DNA of 64,000 nucleotides from Tolypeutes matacus (lineage: Eukaryota > Chordata > Mammalia > Cingulata > Chlamyphoridae). The stretch is from the NCBI GenBank assembly GCA_026826555.1, contig JAKSZT010054457.1, positions 7,142,535 through 7,206,534 on the forward strand, given 5' to 3'. The stretch's first letter is position 1, and each line of letters begins with the position of its first letter. Under the pieces are notes generated by a model. The model was not told the DNA's origin, did no database searches, and worked only from the letters and a program-made list of their open reading frames with translations. Both the position numbers and the translations under genes were made by a program. Shown here piece after piece: positions 49,679-62,921 of the stretch.

Positions 49679-51943
49679 TGGGATACAAGATTAATAGGCA
49701 AAAATCAATAGCTACTGATGTGCAATCTGAAAAAAAAATTCCATTTTATAATAGCAACTAAAACAATCAAATATTTAGGAATGACTTTAACTAAAGACAT
49801 AAGGGACCTGCATTCAGAAAACTACAAAACATTGCTAAAAGAAACCGAAGAAGACTTAAATCAATGGAAGGACATTCAGTGTTCATGGATTGGAACACTA
49901 AATATTGTTAAGATGTCAATTCTACCAAAACTTATTTACAGATTCAACACAATCCCAATAAAAGTCCCAACAGCTTTTTATGTAGAAATCGAAAATTCAA
50001 TAATCAAATTTATTTAGAAGGGTAAAGAGCCCTGAATAGCCAAAAATGTCTTAAAAAGAAGAATGAAGTTGGAGGACTCTCACTTCCTGATTTGAAAGCA
50101 TATTACTTAGCTACAGTGGTAAAAACAGCAATGGTACTGGCATAAGGACAAGTAGATTGACCAGTGGAACCAAATCAAGAACTCAGAAATTGACCCTCAC
50201 ATCTACAGGCAAGTGATTTTTGACAAGACTCTCAAGCCCACTCAGCTGGGCCAGAACTGTCTATTCAACAAATGGTACTGGGAGAACTAGATAGCCATAT
50301 TCAAAAGAAAGAAAAAAAAGACTTCTATCTCATACCTCATACAAAAATTAACTCAAAATGGATCAAGGACCTAAATAGAAAAACAACAATCATAAATCTC
50401 CTAGAAGAAAACATCTTCAAGATTTTGTGGGAGGCAATAGTTTCTTAAACCTTACACCCAAAGCACGAACAACAAAAGAAAAATTGGACAAGTGGGACCT
50501 CCTTAAAATTCAATACTTTTGCACCTTAAAAGACTTTGTCAAAAGGGTCAAAAAGGCAGCAGACTCAATTGGAGAAAATATTTGGCAATCACATATCTGA
50601 TAAGGGTTTGATATCCATGTTATATAAGGGGATCATACAACTCAACAATAAAAAGACAAACTACCCGATTAAAAAATGGGCAAAAGACTTGTAAAGACAA
50701 CTGTCCAAAGAAGAAATACAAATAGTGAAGAAACACCTGAAAAAATGTTCAACATCACTAGCGATTAGGGAAATGCAAATCAAAACTACAATGAGATATC
50801 ATTTCATACCTATTATACTGGCCTCTATTAAAAAGTAGGTACATGTAAATGTTGGAGAGAATTTTGGAGAAATGGAAATGCTTATTTGTTGTTGTTGGGA
50901 ATGTAGAATGGTACAGCCACTGTGGAGGACTGTTTAGCAGTTCCTAATTAAGTTGGATATAGACCCAGCAATACCATTTCTAGGTATATACCCAGAAGAA
51001 CTGAAAGTACTGACATAGACATCTGCACACTGATGTTCATAGCAGCGTTATTCATGAGAGTCAAAAGTTGGAAACAACCCAGGTGTCCATCAACTGATGA
51101 ATGGATAAGCAAATTATGGTATATACACACAATGGAATATTATGAAGCAATAAGAAGAAATGAAGTCGTGAAACAGATGACAACATAGATGAGCCTGGAG
51201 GACATTATGTTGGGTGAAGTTAGCCAGACACAAAAGGACAAATACTGTATTATTGCCCTTAAATATATTGTGTGAAATATAAATATATTATGTGAAGTAC
51301 GAATATGGGTAAAATTGTATGTATTAAACTGTTTTTCTTTGAAGCTGAACAAATGTGAGCTACTACAACAGAAAGTTAATATCAGACAAAAAAAACACAA
51401 CATCATACTAAGTGAAGGAGACCAGACATAGAGTACTACATATTGTATCATTCCATTTATATAAAATATAAATATAAATCAATTTATAAAGACAAAATTA
51501 GATTAGTGGTTATGTAGAGGTAGGGAAGGAATGCTAAGGGGTGTGGCATCTTTCTTTTTGGATTAATGAAATTGTTTTAAAATTTTTGAGATGATTAGTG
51601 TACAACATTATGATTATACAAAAAGCCATTGATGATATGGTATGTGCATATATCTCAATAAAACTGCTTAATAATCAAATAAATAATTATGCAAGAATAG
51701 CCACGAATAGCAGCTGTGTACAGCAGGAGAAACATAGAGAGCTTCAGAGTGAGGAATTGTTTTTGTTTTTTTCTTTGTATGATTTTGTTTATTATTATTA
51801 TTGAAATAATGAAAATGCTCTAATAATGATTGAAGTGATAAACACACAACTATGTGATTATAGTAAATGCCATTGGTTGTACACTTAGGATGAACTGTAT
51901 GCTTTATTAATACGAATCAATAAAATTGATTTGTTTTTTAAAA
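49679..51943 (+). mobile_element. 5'-truncated L1 with 14-bp target-site duplication (L1-E)
   Basis: A clean L1 insertion starting in the ORF2 reverse-transcriptase thumb region and ending in an A-rich tail. A perfect 14-bp duplication, aaaagttagccact, lies at 49665-49678 and 51944-51957. ORF2 sequence runs to about 51250, with the C-terminal WMNLEDIML-type region near 51180-51210 in a broken frame. The 3' UTR 51250-51943 holds AATAAA signals and is closely related to the fragment at 15530-15958. The well-preserved duplication suggests it is among the younger insertions. Confidence 0.92.
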
Positions 51944-51957
51944 AAAAGTTAGCCACT

Positions 51958-52242
51958 ACTGCCCACAGAGACAAGAGCATTCTAAAGAAGAAGACACTCA
52001 TGTATGCCTTTGAAGCAAATGACTTTATAATTGTCATAGAATGTTATGAATATATTGGTTCACATTTATTCAATATACTTGGAGCAATGTTCCTATAATC
52101 TAGTCCAAGCATTCCTATATGAATGTCCATTGTGATGGAAGCACTTTTGTTTGGTAATATTAAAAAAAAAACAAAAACCCAACAATCTCTATTTTACCTC
52201 TGTCATTTAGCCATGTGATATTCTGTTGTCAATTATTTCATT
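51958..52242. other. No gene seen
   Basis: Short unassigned spacer between two L1 fragments of opposite orientation. Confidence 0.5.
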
Positions 52243-52251
52243 ACAGTTTTT

Positions 52252-53141
52252 TAATTAACAAATCAATTTATTGACACATATTAATAAAGCATAAATCCAC
52301 TCAAAGTGTACAATCAATGGTATTCAGTTTAATCACGTTTGTACATTCATCACTTCAATCATTCTTAGAGCACTTTCATTATTCCAGTAATAATAATAAA
52401 CAGACAAAAGCTCATCATCTATGCTTCCCCTGCTGTACATAGCCGCTATTCTTTTACCTTCTCTCTAGTATATTTGTATTTATATTTTGTAAAAAACAGT
52501 CTTATATATGCAATATCAGCCAATTTGTGTGTTTATAGAGTCCCAGTTTACAGTTTTTAGCTTTCCTTCTAGTAATATACATGACCTTAGACTTTCCCTT
52601 TCAACCACTGTCACATCCATATAATAGCTCTGCCAGTTACAAATACCATGATATGCTTTAACCATTTCTATTCATTTCCAAAAATTTACCAATTTTGCAC
52701 AGACTAACCCTTATCTTTCCATTCTATGCCATCATTCTATTTTCTGGTGACCTATATTCTAATTATTAACTCCATGAGTTTACAATATATTTAGTTCATA
52801 ATAACACAATCATACAGTATTTGTCTTTTCGTGTCTGACTTGCTTCACTTAACATAATGTCCTCCAAGTTCATCCATGTTGTCGTATGCTTCACAACTTT
52901 ATTTCTTCTTACTGCTGCATAATATGCCATCGTGTGAATACACCACAATTTGTTTATCCATTCATCAGTTGATGGACACCTGGGTGGTTTCCAACTTTTG
53001 GCTCTTATGAATAATGTTGCTATGAACATCGTGCAGATGTCTGTTCATGTCTCTGCTCTCAGTTTTTCTGAGTATATACCTAGTAATGGAATTGCCAGGT
53101 TACATGGCAAGTCTATATTCAACTTCCTTAGGAACTGCCAA
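52252..53141 (-). mobile_element. L1 3' end, 5'-truncated, minus strand (L1-D)
   Basis: On the minus strand it starts in the ORF2 C-terminal domain (a 77-codon open frame at 53029-52796 holds WMNLEDIML-type sequence) and continues into a 3' UTR that ends near 52252 in T-rich sequence. The flanks share 'acagttttt' at 52243-52251 and 53142-53150, a likely target-site duplication. The 3' UTR differs from that of L1-E, showing two L1 subfamilies side by side. Confidence 0.82.
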
Positions 53142-53150
53142 ACAGTTTTT

Positions 53151-55880
53151 AAGAAATTAAATAATACTATTAAGATGTTTTCTACTAATGGTTCATTGTG
53201 CAAGAGCCAAAGGAGAGAGATTACATTGCTATTACGGGATGATTAAAGAAAGTAACCAAAGAACACTTGTTGTTCCACAGTAATTGAACCTAATTGCAGT
53301 TTGTTTCCTTATTATCAAGTACTTTTCTGTATGAGATATATGTGTACCTGCAAAATCTCTACGATAATGCATTTTAGACTGTGAAAGATACCAAACTGTC
53401 AAGAAAGTCTTTGAGAAAGAAGTATATTTTATATTACTATGTTTGACATAAAAATGTCATCAGGTAAGTGAGAAGGAGAAAGAAATCCCCTGTACATTTA
53501 TTCTAAAGCACCCTATACCCTGAATATAGTAGATGTGCACAACTCCTCTTTTAAAAAGATGTGTTACATTTCCCTTTAATAAATCTTTATGAGCTGCAAC
53601 TAGATTTAACTATATGGAGTTATTCTGTCAGACCTTAATAAATGTGATTATAACTGAAAATATATGTATTTCTTAATTTATGACCTCATGCTTAGAATTG
53701 GAAATTGGTTTGGAATGTTTCTAAAGGCTAAAGCTTATGCCTTCAGTCACATAATGACTGAAGAGAGTTCTCTCTTGTTTAGAGGTTATTTAGCTCAAGG
53801 CAAAAAAAATGAAAAGCAGCTAAGAAAAGCTTAGCTTGGGTTTATGACAAATGGAAGAGTGTTCATCATTTAAAATAAGCTCCCCTTCCCTGCCCCTGTC
53901 CTGCCAGTGACTTTGCAAAGGAGATGCATTAATTATCAGCTGTGAAGAGGGTCTTTTTGAGGATTTGGGGAATCCTTTGTTGTTTGGCAATTAATCATTA
54001 AGGAAAGCAGTTAAAGGTGCTGCTCTCACACGTTACTCCATATGTATGAATTAGAAAAAGGTAATTAAAGACTTTTAAACTCAGCTATATAGAAAGAAGA
54101 GTCATGCTGGCTCTTTCTGCTCTTCCTCTCCAAGTCAGGTGGAAGATTTCAAAGCATGAAACACAACTGCAAGGGTAGGATACTAAATAATTTCAGAAGG
54201 AACAAGTCAAGGCCTTTTGACTAAAGTGCGTATTGTCCATTTGAAAATGATCATGAAGCCATATGTCAAAATAGAGTCACTTTCTCCTCCAGAAATGCCA
54301 AAAAGCACCAAGAAAATATTACTGAGCTTGAAACAATCACCCCTGGAGTTTAGGTGACATGGTTAGAAGCGATATTTTTAACAATACCAAAATGGCACTT
54401 TCAGCTTAGGCTAGAACAGTGAAATCAGGAAAATTGTTAGTGTTTCAGTGAAATTATAAACAGATTAAAGTCATAAGTACCCTTTATTCATTTTTACACA
54501 TAAAGTTCTGAACTGAAATGCAAAGGAATGAAAGAAAAATGCAAACAGCACACTATCACCAGTGTCTGTGTGAGGAATCCCTCCTGACCAATGAATTATG
54601 CACAAATGATAATCATATGGTTTATTTAAAAATTGGATTCTCCCCATAAAAAAGATTTTGATTCTTCTTGAAACCTCTTAAGGGTGGTTAATAATTATTT
54701 TACCTCTTGCATTAACATCACTTTTTCGTACAACCATTCATAATGATTTTTCCCCATTTTAAAGGAATCCTGTACCTTTGTATAGCACTTCCAGCTTCAA
54801 ATAAGCCCTGTTAAGGCCATGTTTCCCAAAGGGTGTAACACATGGCCGGCCCTAATAAATCACTGCAATCCAGATGGCAAAATGAGGTGAGTTGTAGCTC
54901 TTCTAGGTAACTCTCAATAGCATGATCTTAGAGGAGTTTAAGAAGAAATACAGTGAAAGGATTAGTAAGAAATGAATGGATAAATTAGTCTATAAAATAT
55001 ATAGATTTGAATATGCTAAACTCAAGAGACAGTGTGCATGCACACACACAAAACACACATTAACATACTGTGTGGGATTATAGTTCCTTAAATCTTAAAC
55101 ACTTTGAGGATAGAGTCATGTCTTAATTCATCATTGAATCTCCAAGATGTAGAACAATGTTTAGTACCTAACAGGTGCTTAATAATATAGTGGAACATGT
55201 TGGCTAACTCAGCAAATGGTGAAAATCTTTGGCTAGGTATGGTTAATGATCAAACAAATAATCTTATAGGCTAATCTGGGTTCCTTCTCTTTGATTTTGC
55301 TGATTCTATTTTGGGTGTTTTGCATTTTCTTTTTAAATGACAATCTTTACTTCAGCCTATATTTGCCTAGAGTTAATAGTGCAAACAATGAAATTCTCAT
55401 GATTCCTAATGAACTTCATTCTTTATCCAATAATGTTGGTTAAATCCTTTACTGTCATATTGACATAAGCCCAAGAATGACTTCCTTGCTGAGTTCTGTG
55501 ATCCCACAGCTTTCCCTTTTCTTTACCAAAGGTTTATTCCCTAATGATAATAGGAGAAAACTTTGAAATTGTTTGCTTTGTTTCTGAACAGTTTTATAGA
55601 TTGGAGTTTAAGTTAAAAATCAACCTAGCATTAGGCAGAAACAGAGACATTTTAAAACTTCTAGAGTAATATCAAATATTACTCTAGGATATTAAATCTC
55701 CTTCCTGGATGGCATCTTTGAAAAACAAAAAAACTACATCAACTGATGTATAAAGAATCCTTGCTTTCTTGCTAATTGCCTGCTGCCAATAATTTAACCC
55801 ATATGATATGTATGGGGTAGATAGATGTATGCACGATTATACATAGAATATTTTTCTAAAGATTCAAAATTAAAGCTATA
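53151..55880. other. Mostly unassigned; candidate regulatory segment inside
   Basis: Apart from an L2-type 3' end near 55085-55195 ('gaggatagagtcatgtctt', 'taacaggtgcttaataat'), no repeat is obvious over 2.7 kb and no gene is seen. The part at 53870-54110 contains a cluster of homeodomain-type TAATTA cores and a CAGCTG E-box. See the findings. Confidence 0.5.
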
Positions 55881-58800
55881 GAGGACTTCCAGGGAATATG
55901 AAAGAGTTAGGGAGCACTAGGACTCAGTCCTCCTTCCACCAAAACAACTGTTAAACTGACATGAACTGTCTGAAACAACTATCTTGAAATTGTGGAGGCA
56001 AAATGAATACTGTACAGCACCCAAGGAAAAATGCGAGAAAGAGGCTCGTAAATTATGGTAAAGAACAGTAAATTACCTTCCTCATTAGACAGCAATCAGC
56101 ACCCTTCCCTAACTCATGTGGCAGACCATCATGGGGTCCAGTCCATGGCTAGCTTGATGGTGATAGAAAGGGACATAAAAATCCTATTTCCCAAGAACAG
56201 GTGTGGGCACAGCCAACCACTGATCATGGCTTTTGATTAGCTAGTTTGGATCACTAGGGACCCAGCTCTGAGAGCAGATATTGTTTCAACCCACCCCAGA
56301 CAAAGGCACGGTGTCCCAAACAGGGGCAGAGGCAGTGGAGATTTAAAGATGCAATGCTTCCTCAGAGCTGTGAGGGACAGTTAGCTGAAAGGCAGCATTT
56401 GCTGAGAAGGTTAGGAAAGCTCCACTATGGGGAGCTGTTGGAGAAGATCTTGGTGCCTTTCCTAAATCCCCTCCCCAGTGCACTTAGGAGCCAATCTGTA
56501 CTCCCTTTGTGGGTCCCTGGCCCTGATTTGCTTGGGGAATATTTATTTGGGAACATCCTCTTTGGGGTGCTCCTCCTCTTAGAATTTGCCCTTTAGCCAA
56601 AACCAGCTTGACACAATGAAAGGAGTGTAAAACATACAGAGGTGATAGACTGGGACAAAGGCCTGCCCACTTCAAACACCTGGAAGAGGAAGGTCTATCT
56701 CATGGAAACAAAAGGAACAATCAAACTTCTATAAATAGGGGAACTCCAAAACAACTAATAACAACTAATAAGGACAAGACAGATACCCAGAAAGATAGGG
56801 AAATCCCGACATACTGCATTAGCCTTGAGCAGACTTTCGTGATAGAAGGACTGAAGCTCAAGAAAATCTCTGTTGTATCACTAGCTGGTTACAAACCTAA
56901 GAAACAGACATCTCTGGGAATAAATCCAAGTTAACATTTTAAAATATTAAAATGTACAGCATGTAACAAAAGAATACAAGATAAACAAAGAAACAGAAAA
57001 TGATGGGACATCCAAAGGAAGAAGTTAAATATATAGAAAATACCAACAAGGAACACAAATGAGGTGGATATACTAAACAAAGCCTTTAAATACTGATCTT
57101 AAAAATGCTCAAGGATATGAGGGAAAGTACAAAGAAAGATCTAAAGGATAACAGGAAATCAATGAATGAGCAATAAGGGAATCTAAATAAAGAAATAAGA
57201 ATTTTTAAAAGGAAACAAACAGAGGAACTGGAGATGAAGACCAGAATAACTGAAATAAAAATTACAAGGGTTTCAAGAGAAGATTGGAGATGGCAGAAGA
57301 AACAATCCAGGAATTTGAAGACAAGACACTTGAAATGAGTCAGGATGAGGAGCAGAAAGAAAAAACAAATATTAAAAATGAAGATAGTCTAAGACAACTC
57401 TGGTCCACCACCAAACATACCAATATATGCATTATTGGAGTCCCATAAGGAGAAGAAAGAAAGAGAGGGGCAGAAGGAACATTCAAAGAAATAACGACAA
57501 AAAACTTTCCAAACTTATCATAAGATGTGAATATGTGCATCCAAGAAGCAAAGAGAACCACCAAACAGGATAAACATGAAGAAAAATACACCCCATCATA
57601 TACTGATCACACTATTTATGAAAGAGACAAAGAGAGAGTTCTGAAAGATGCAAGAAAAAGCAATGTGTTATTAACAAGGGACCCCAAATTGTGTGCTAAT
57701 TTCTTACCAGAAACCATGGAGGCAAGAAATTAGTGGGTTGAAATACTCAAAGTGCCAAAAGAAAACAACCACCAGCCAAGAATTATATGTCTGTTGAGAC
57801 TCTTTTCCAAAAATGAGGGAGATATTAAGACATTCTCAGATAAACAAAAGCTGAGGGAGCTCATCACCATTAGACCTGCCCTACAAGCCATTCCCTTTAG
57901 GGAATTCTTCAGGCTGAAAGGAAAAGACACTAGACAATGGATCAAAGGAGCATAAAGAAATGAAGAACTTCAGTAAAGGTAATCATTTGGATAATTATAA
58001 ATGCCAGCATTATTATATTGTATTGTTTTGTATGTAACTCCACCTCTTATTTCCTACAGGTGCTAAAAATACAAGTGCACAAAAAGTAGTGATAAATCTA
58101 TGTTTGAAGGTATACAATGTGCAAAGATATAAGTGGTAACAAGTAAAAAAACAAATAGGTGAAGGGACAGAAAAGAACAGAAAAATTGTATGTCCATACT
58201 ATTGAAGTTAAGTTGGTATCAAACCAGATATGATTGCTATATGTTTAGGATATTAAATTTTAATACCATGGTATTAAATGAAATTTAATACCAGGAAAAT
58301 AAATGAAAAAATATATATCCAGATAGAAATGAGAAGGCATTTAATATAGTACAACAACAAAAAATGCAAATGAATGTAGGCATTCCCAGAAGTGAAGAGC
58401 AAAATAGGTATAAGAATTGCAAAGGCTAATTAGCAAAATAGCAGAAGAAAGTCCTGTATTATCAGTAGTGACTTTAAATGTAAATATAAATTGATAAGAA
58501 AGCATAACCCCAAAATATGCTGTCTGTAAGAGACTTACCTTAAATTAAAAGATATAAGTAGGTTGAGAGGAAAAAGATGGAAAAGCATGTACCATGCAAG
58601 TAGTAACTAAAAGAGAGCTAGAGTGGCTGTCCTAATATCAGATAAAATAGATTTTAAGTAAAAAACAGTTTGGAAGGGCAAAGGTGGTCATTACATACTA
58701 ATAAAAGGGACAATTCAACAGGAAAATATACAATTATAAATATATATGCACTTAACTTCAGAACTCCAAAAACATATGAAGTAAATACTGACAGATTTGA

Positions 58801-60972
58801 ATGGAGAAACTGACAGCTCTACATTTACAGTAGGAAACTTTAATACATCATTCTCAGGAATGGATAGAACATCTAGTCAAAAGATCAATAAGGAAGTAAA
58901 GGACTTGAATGATACACTAAACCAACTAGAACTAAGAGACATATATAGAACACTACACTTAACAACAAAATAATACAAATTCCTCTTGAGTGAACATGAA
59001 TCATTCTCCAGAATAGACCATATATTAGGTCACAAAGCAAGTTTCAAAAAATTCAAAACTATTGAAATTGTAAAATGTATATTCTCCAACCACAATGGAA
59101 GGAAGCTAGTAATATATAACAGGGAGAAATGAAAAAATCACAAATATGTGGAAACTGGGCAACATACATTTAAACAACCAATATGTTAAAGAGAACATCA
59201 GAAGAAAAAATAGGAAATACCTTGAGGCAAATAAAAATGAAAATACACTGTAACAAACATCACGGGATACAGGGAAGTCAGAGCTCAGAGGAACTTTTAT
59301 AGCTCTAAATGCTTACACTAAAAAAAGAAGAAAGACTTCAAGTCAGAGACATAACATCAAAACTGGAAGAACTAGAAAAAGAAGAGCAAACTATACCCAA
59401 AGCAAGTAGAAGGAATGAAATTAAAATTAGAGTGGAGATAAATGAAATAGAAAGAATCAGCAAAACCAAGAGATGGTTCTTTGAAAAGGTCAATAAATTT
59501 GACAAGCCTTTAGATAGATTGACAAATAAAAAAAAGGAGAGATGATACAAATGAAAATCAGAAATGTAAAGGCTGACATTACTACCAACCCCATTGAAAT
59601 AAAAAAGGACTATAAAAGGATACTATGAAAAATTATATGCCAATGAACCAGATAACCTAGGTGAAATCACAAGTTCCTAGAAAAACACAAAATGCATACA
59701 CTGATTAAAGAAGAAACAGATTATCTCACCAAACCAATTACTAGTAAAGAGATTGAATCAGTGATCAAAAATCCCCCCCCCACCAAAAAAAAAAAATCAT
59801 AGGAAAAGATGGTATCACAAGGTAATTCCACCAAATATTCCAAGAAGACATAATTCCAATTCTGTTCAAACTCTTCCAAAAAATTGAAGTGAGGTAACAC
59901 TCCTTATCTCATTCTATAAAGCCAACATCATCCTTACATCAAATCAAGATAAAAATATCACAATAAAAGAAAACTAGAGACCAAAGTCTGTTACTAATAT
60001 ATATGCAAAAATCCACAACAAAATATTAGCAAACTGAATCCAACAGCACACTGAAAGTATTATACACCATGATCAAGTAGGATTTATTCCTTGTATGCAA
60101 GTGTGGTTCAACATAAGGAAATCAATTAATGCAATACAACACATTAACAGAATGGAGAAAATAACCCACATGATCATCACAATTTTTGCAGAAAAGTGAT
60201 TTGACAAAATGCAGCAACCTTTCTTGATAAAAACACTTACAAAGGACATATATGAAAAGCCCACAACTAACATTCTGCTAATGGTGAAAGACTGAAACCT
60301 TTCCATCTAAGATCAGGAACAAGACAAAGACGCCCACTGTTTTTCAACATTGTACTGGAAGGTCTTGCTGGACCAATTAGGAGAGAAAAGGAAATAAAAG
60401 ACATCAAAATTGGAAAGCAAGATGTAAAACTTCCCCTATTTGTGATGATATGATCCTATATACAGAAAGTCTTGAAAAATCAACAACAAAGCTCCCAGAG
60501 CTAATAAATTATTTCAGCAAAGTGGTTGGGTACGAGATCATCTCCCCAAAATCAGTAGTGTTTCTATTCACAAGCAATAAACAATCAGAAGAAGAAATCA
60601 AGAAAAAAAATTCCATTCACAATAGCAACTAAAAGAATAAAATATGTAGGAATAAATCTAACAAGGATGCAAAGTACTTTTACACAAAAAAACTACAAAA
60701 TATTGTTATAAGAAATTAAAGAAGACCTAAATAAATGGAAGGATATTGCATGTTCATGGATTGGAAGACTAAATATCATTAAGATGTCAATCCTACCCAA
60801 AGCAATTTCTAGATGAAATGCAATTCCAATCAAAACTCGAACAACCATCTTTGAGGAAATGGAGAAGCCAATTATCAAATTTATGTGGGCAGGTAGGGGG
60901 CCCCGAATAGCTAAAGTCATTTTGAAAAAGAAAGTGGAAGACTCACACCTACCAATCTTAAAACTTATTACA

Positions 60973-62222
60973 GGTGCCTAAGGGTTGCCTCCTGAGAGCC
61001 TCCTTGTTGCTCAAATGTGGCCGCTCTCTAAGCCGAACTCATCATATGAATGCATTACCTTCCCCCTAGTGTGGGACATGACTCCCAGGAATGAGCCTCG
61101 CTGGCACTGAGGGATTGCTACCAAGTACCAACTAGCAATGCAACTGGAAAAAGACCTTGAATAAAAGGTGAAAAGTTAAAGACAAATGAGATTATATGAC
61201 TAAGAGACTTCAAAGTGAGTCAGGAGGTCATTCCAGAGGTAAAGCTTACACACATCTCAGCAGGATCTCATAGACTTCCAAAGTAGATACTACCTCCAAA
61301 TAGTGGGGCTCCTGAGGGCACTGGAGACACCCAGGTCCTATGGTCAGGTGGATAGCTCCAGAGTTTGGTGCCTTGCCAGTGGACCCTACTTTGGAGTTTG
61401 TGCTCCTGAGAGTGACAGAATTGGACTCAACTATGTCTTCCCTTCACATGGCTCATCTGTCCCTTCTATTTAAACCTGTACTTGGTGCTGGATCTTGTAG
61501 GTGTATGTCCAGAGACTGGAGTCTTTGGGCTGTCCATGTGCCAGTTGGGCCTGGAACCTCGACGGAGTTGCAAAACCTACTCTACAGCTCATTGGACTCA
61601 CCCAGGACAACTGGCGGGGAGATGATGATGGAGAACGGCCATCCCAGGGAATGTAGAGAGCCTACAGCTGCAGGCAGGATAGTCCCATCCATCTTCCCCA
61701 TGGATATAAGCCCCCCTCAATTGGAGGTGGAGTGGACATCACCATCCAAGACTCTTCAGGATGGGGGGAAGAGCTATGGACTAGAGTGGACTTACTGGTA
61801 TTCTAATATAGACATATTGTGATTCTAGCAATGGAAGAAATTACAACACTGATGTGGAGCCAGGGGCCACTGGAGCCTCTGGGGACAGGGAGATGGAAAA
61901 ACAGTTGAAATACAGGGGCTTTTTCAGGACTTGGGAATCACCCTGAGTGACGTTGCAATGACAGATGTAGGCCATTTTATATCATCACATAACATGCAGA
62001 ACTGGGAAAGAGTGTAGACTACAATGTGAACTATGGTCCATGCTGAATGGCAAAGCCCCAGGATACGTTTACCAACTTCAATGAATGTGCCACACTAATG
62101 AAGGATGTTTATGTGGGAGGGTGTGGGAGGTGTGGGGAGGGGGGCATATGGGAATCCCTGTATTGTCTGTGTAAAATTATGTAATCTAGTTGTTTTTTTT
62201 TTTTTAAATAAGAAATTTAAAA
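60973..62222 (+). mobile_element. 1.25-kb polyadenylated retroposon of unknown family
   Basis: It interrupts L1-F. A 13-bp near-perfect duplication, aaaacttattaca at 60960-60972 and aaaaattattaca at 62223-62235, brackets it, and L1 reading resumes exactly after it. It ends in an A-rich tail (62192-62222), so it was copied through RNA by L1-type machinery. It has no LTRs, no tRNA boxes that I can find, and no L1 ORF. One open frame of 160 codons (61340-61822) is present without a recognised domain. A second, 5'-truncated copy is at 44099-44310. I recall similar sequence being repetitive in xenarthrans but cannot name it. Confidence 0.85.
61340..61822 (+). other. 160-codon open frame in the unknown retroposon
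   Basis: This is the longest non-low-complexity open frame in the plus-strand part of the unknown element. It has a Met start, no signal peptide, no obvious membrane segment and no domain that I recognise. It ends shortly before the 3' non-coding part. Length alone is not strong evidence for coding in a 1.25-kb GC-richer segment. Treat it as a hypothetical frame that could be chance. Confidence 0.25.
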
Positions 62223-62456
62223 AAAAATTATTACAAAGCCACCGCAATTGAAACAGCATGATACTCTCACAAATGCAGACACATACACCAATGAAGTAAA
62301 ACTGAGAACACAGAAATCAACCATGACCTTTGTGGCCAAATGATTTTGACAAGGTGGCAAAGGCAAAGACCATTCAACTGGGAAGGAATATTCTCTTCAG
62401 CAGATAGTGCTGAGAAAATGGGATCTCCATTCGCAAAAATAAAAAAATAAAAGAGA

Positions 62457-62842
62457 GAAAGGAAAGAAAGAAAGGAAAGGAAGGAAGGAAGGAAGGAAGG
62501 AAGGAAGGAAGGAAGGAAGGAAGGAAGGAAGGAAGGAAGGAAGGAAGGAAGGAAGGAAGGAAGGAAGGAAGGAAGGAAGGAAGGAAGGAAGGAAAGAAGG
62601 AAGAGGAAGAGAGGAAGGAAGGAAGGAAGGAAGGAAGGAAGGAAGGAAGGAAGGAAGGAAGGAAGGAAGGAAGGAAGGAAGGAGGAAGGAAGGAAGGAAG
62701 GAAGGAAGGAAGGAAGGAAGGAAGGAAGGAAGGAAGGAAGGAAGGAAGGAAGGAAGGAAAAAAGGAAGAAAAAGGAAGGAAAAAAGGAGGGAGGGAGGGA
62801 GGGAGGGAGGGAGGAAGGAAAGAAAGAAGGAAAGAAAGAAAG
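62457..62842. repeat. Long GGAA microsatellite
   Basis: About 385 bases of nearly uninterrupted GGAA/AAGG units, with a few AAGA, GGGA and GAGG interruptions. It lies in the L1-F ORF2 relic, right after its A-rich text. The complementary strand yields a Phe/Leu/Pro/Ser frame of over 150 codons that is purely compositional. Confidence 0.97.
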
Positions 62843-62921
62843 TTTCCTTCTACTTCACACCATATCAAAAATCAACTCAAAAAGGCTTTTACATTTCTCA
62901 AAAAAAAAAAAAAAAAAAAAA

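Larger units (their letters stand above)
55880..62899 (+). mobile_element. Old L1, nearly full ORF region, interrupted (L1-F)
   Basis: 5' UTR about 55880-57000; ORF1 relic about 57050-57950; ORF2 relic about 58430-60972, resuming at 62236-62460 and 62842-62899. The RT motif corresponding to [10 protein letters not shown] is at 60192-60220 with a codon lost, and the FADD motif near 60435-60450 is disrupted by a small deletion. Its ORF2 is cut by a 1.25-kb retroposon at 60973-62222 and a long GGAA repeat at 62457-62842. No functional protein can be made. Higher divergence than L1-A or L1-E indicates an older family. Confidence 0.85.

Noticed and set aside
62374..62868. 164-codon open frame rich in Phe, Leu, Pro and Ser on the minus strand
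   Set aside because: It is the translation of the GGAA microsatellite. It has low complexity and no domain.
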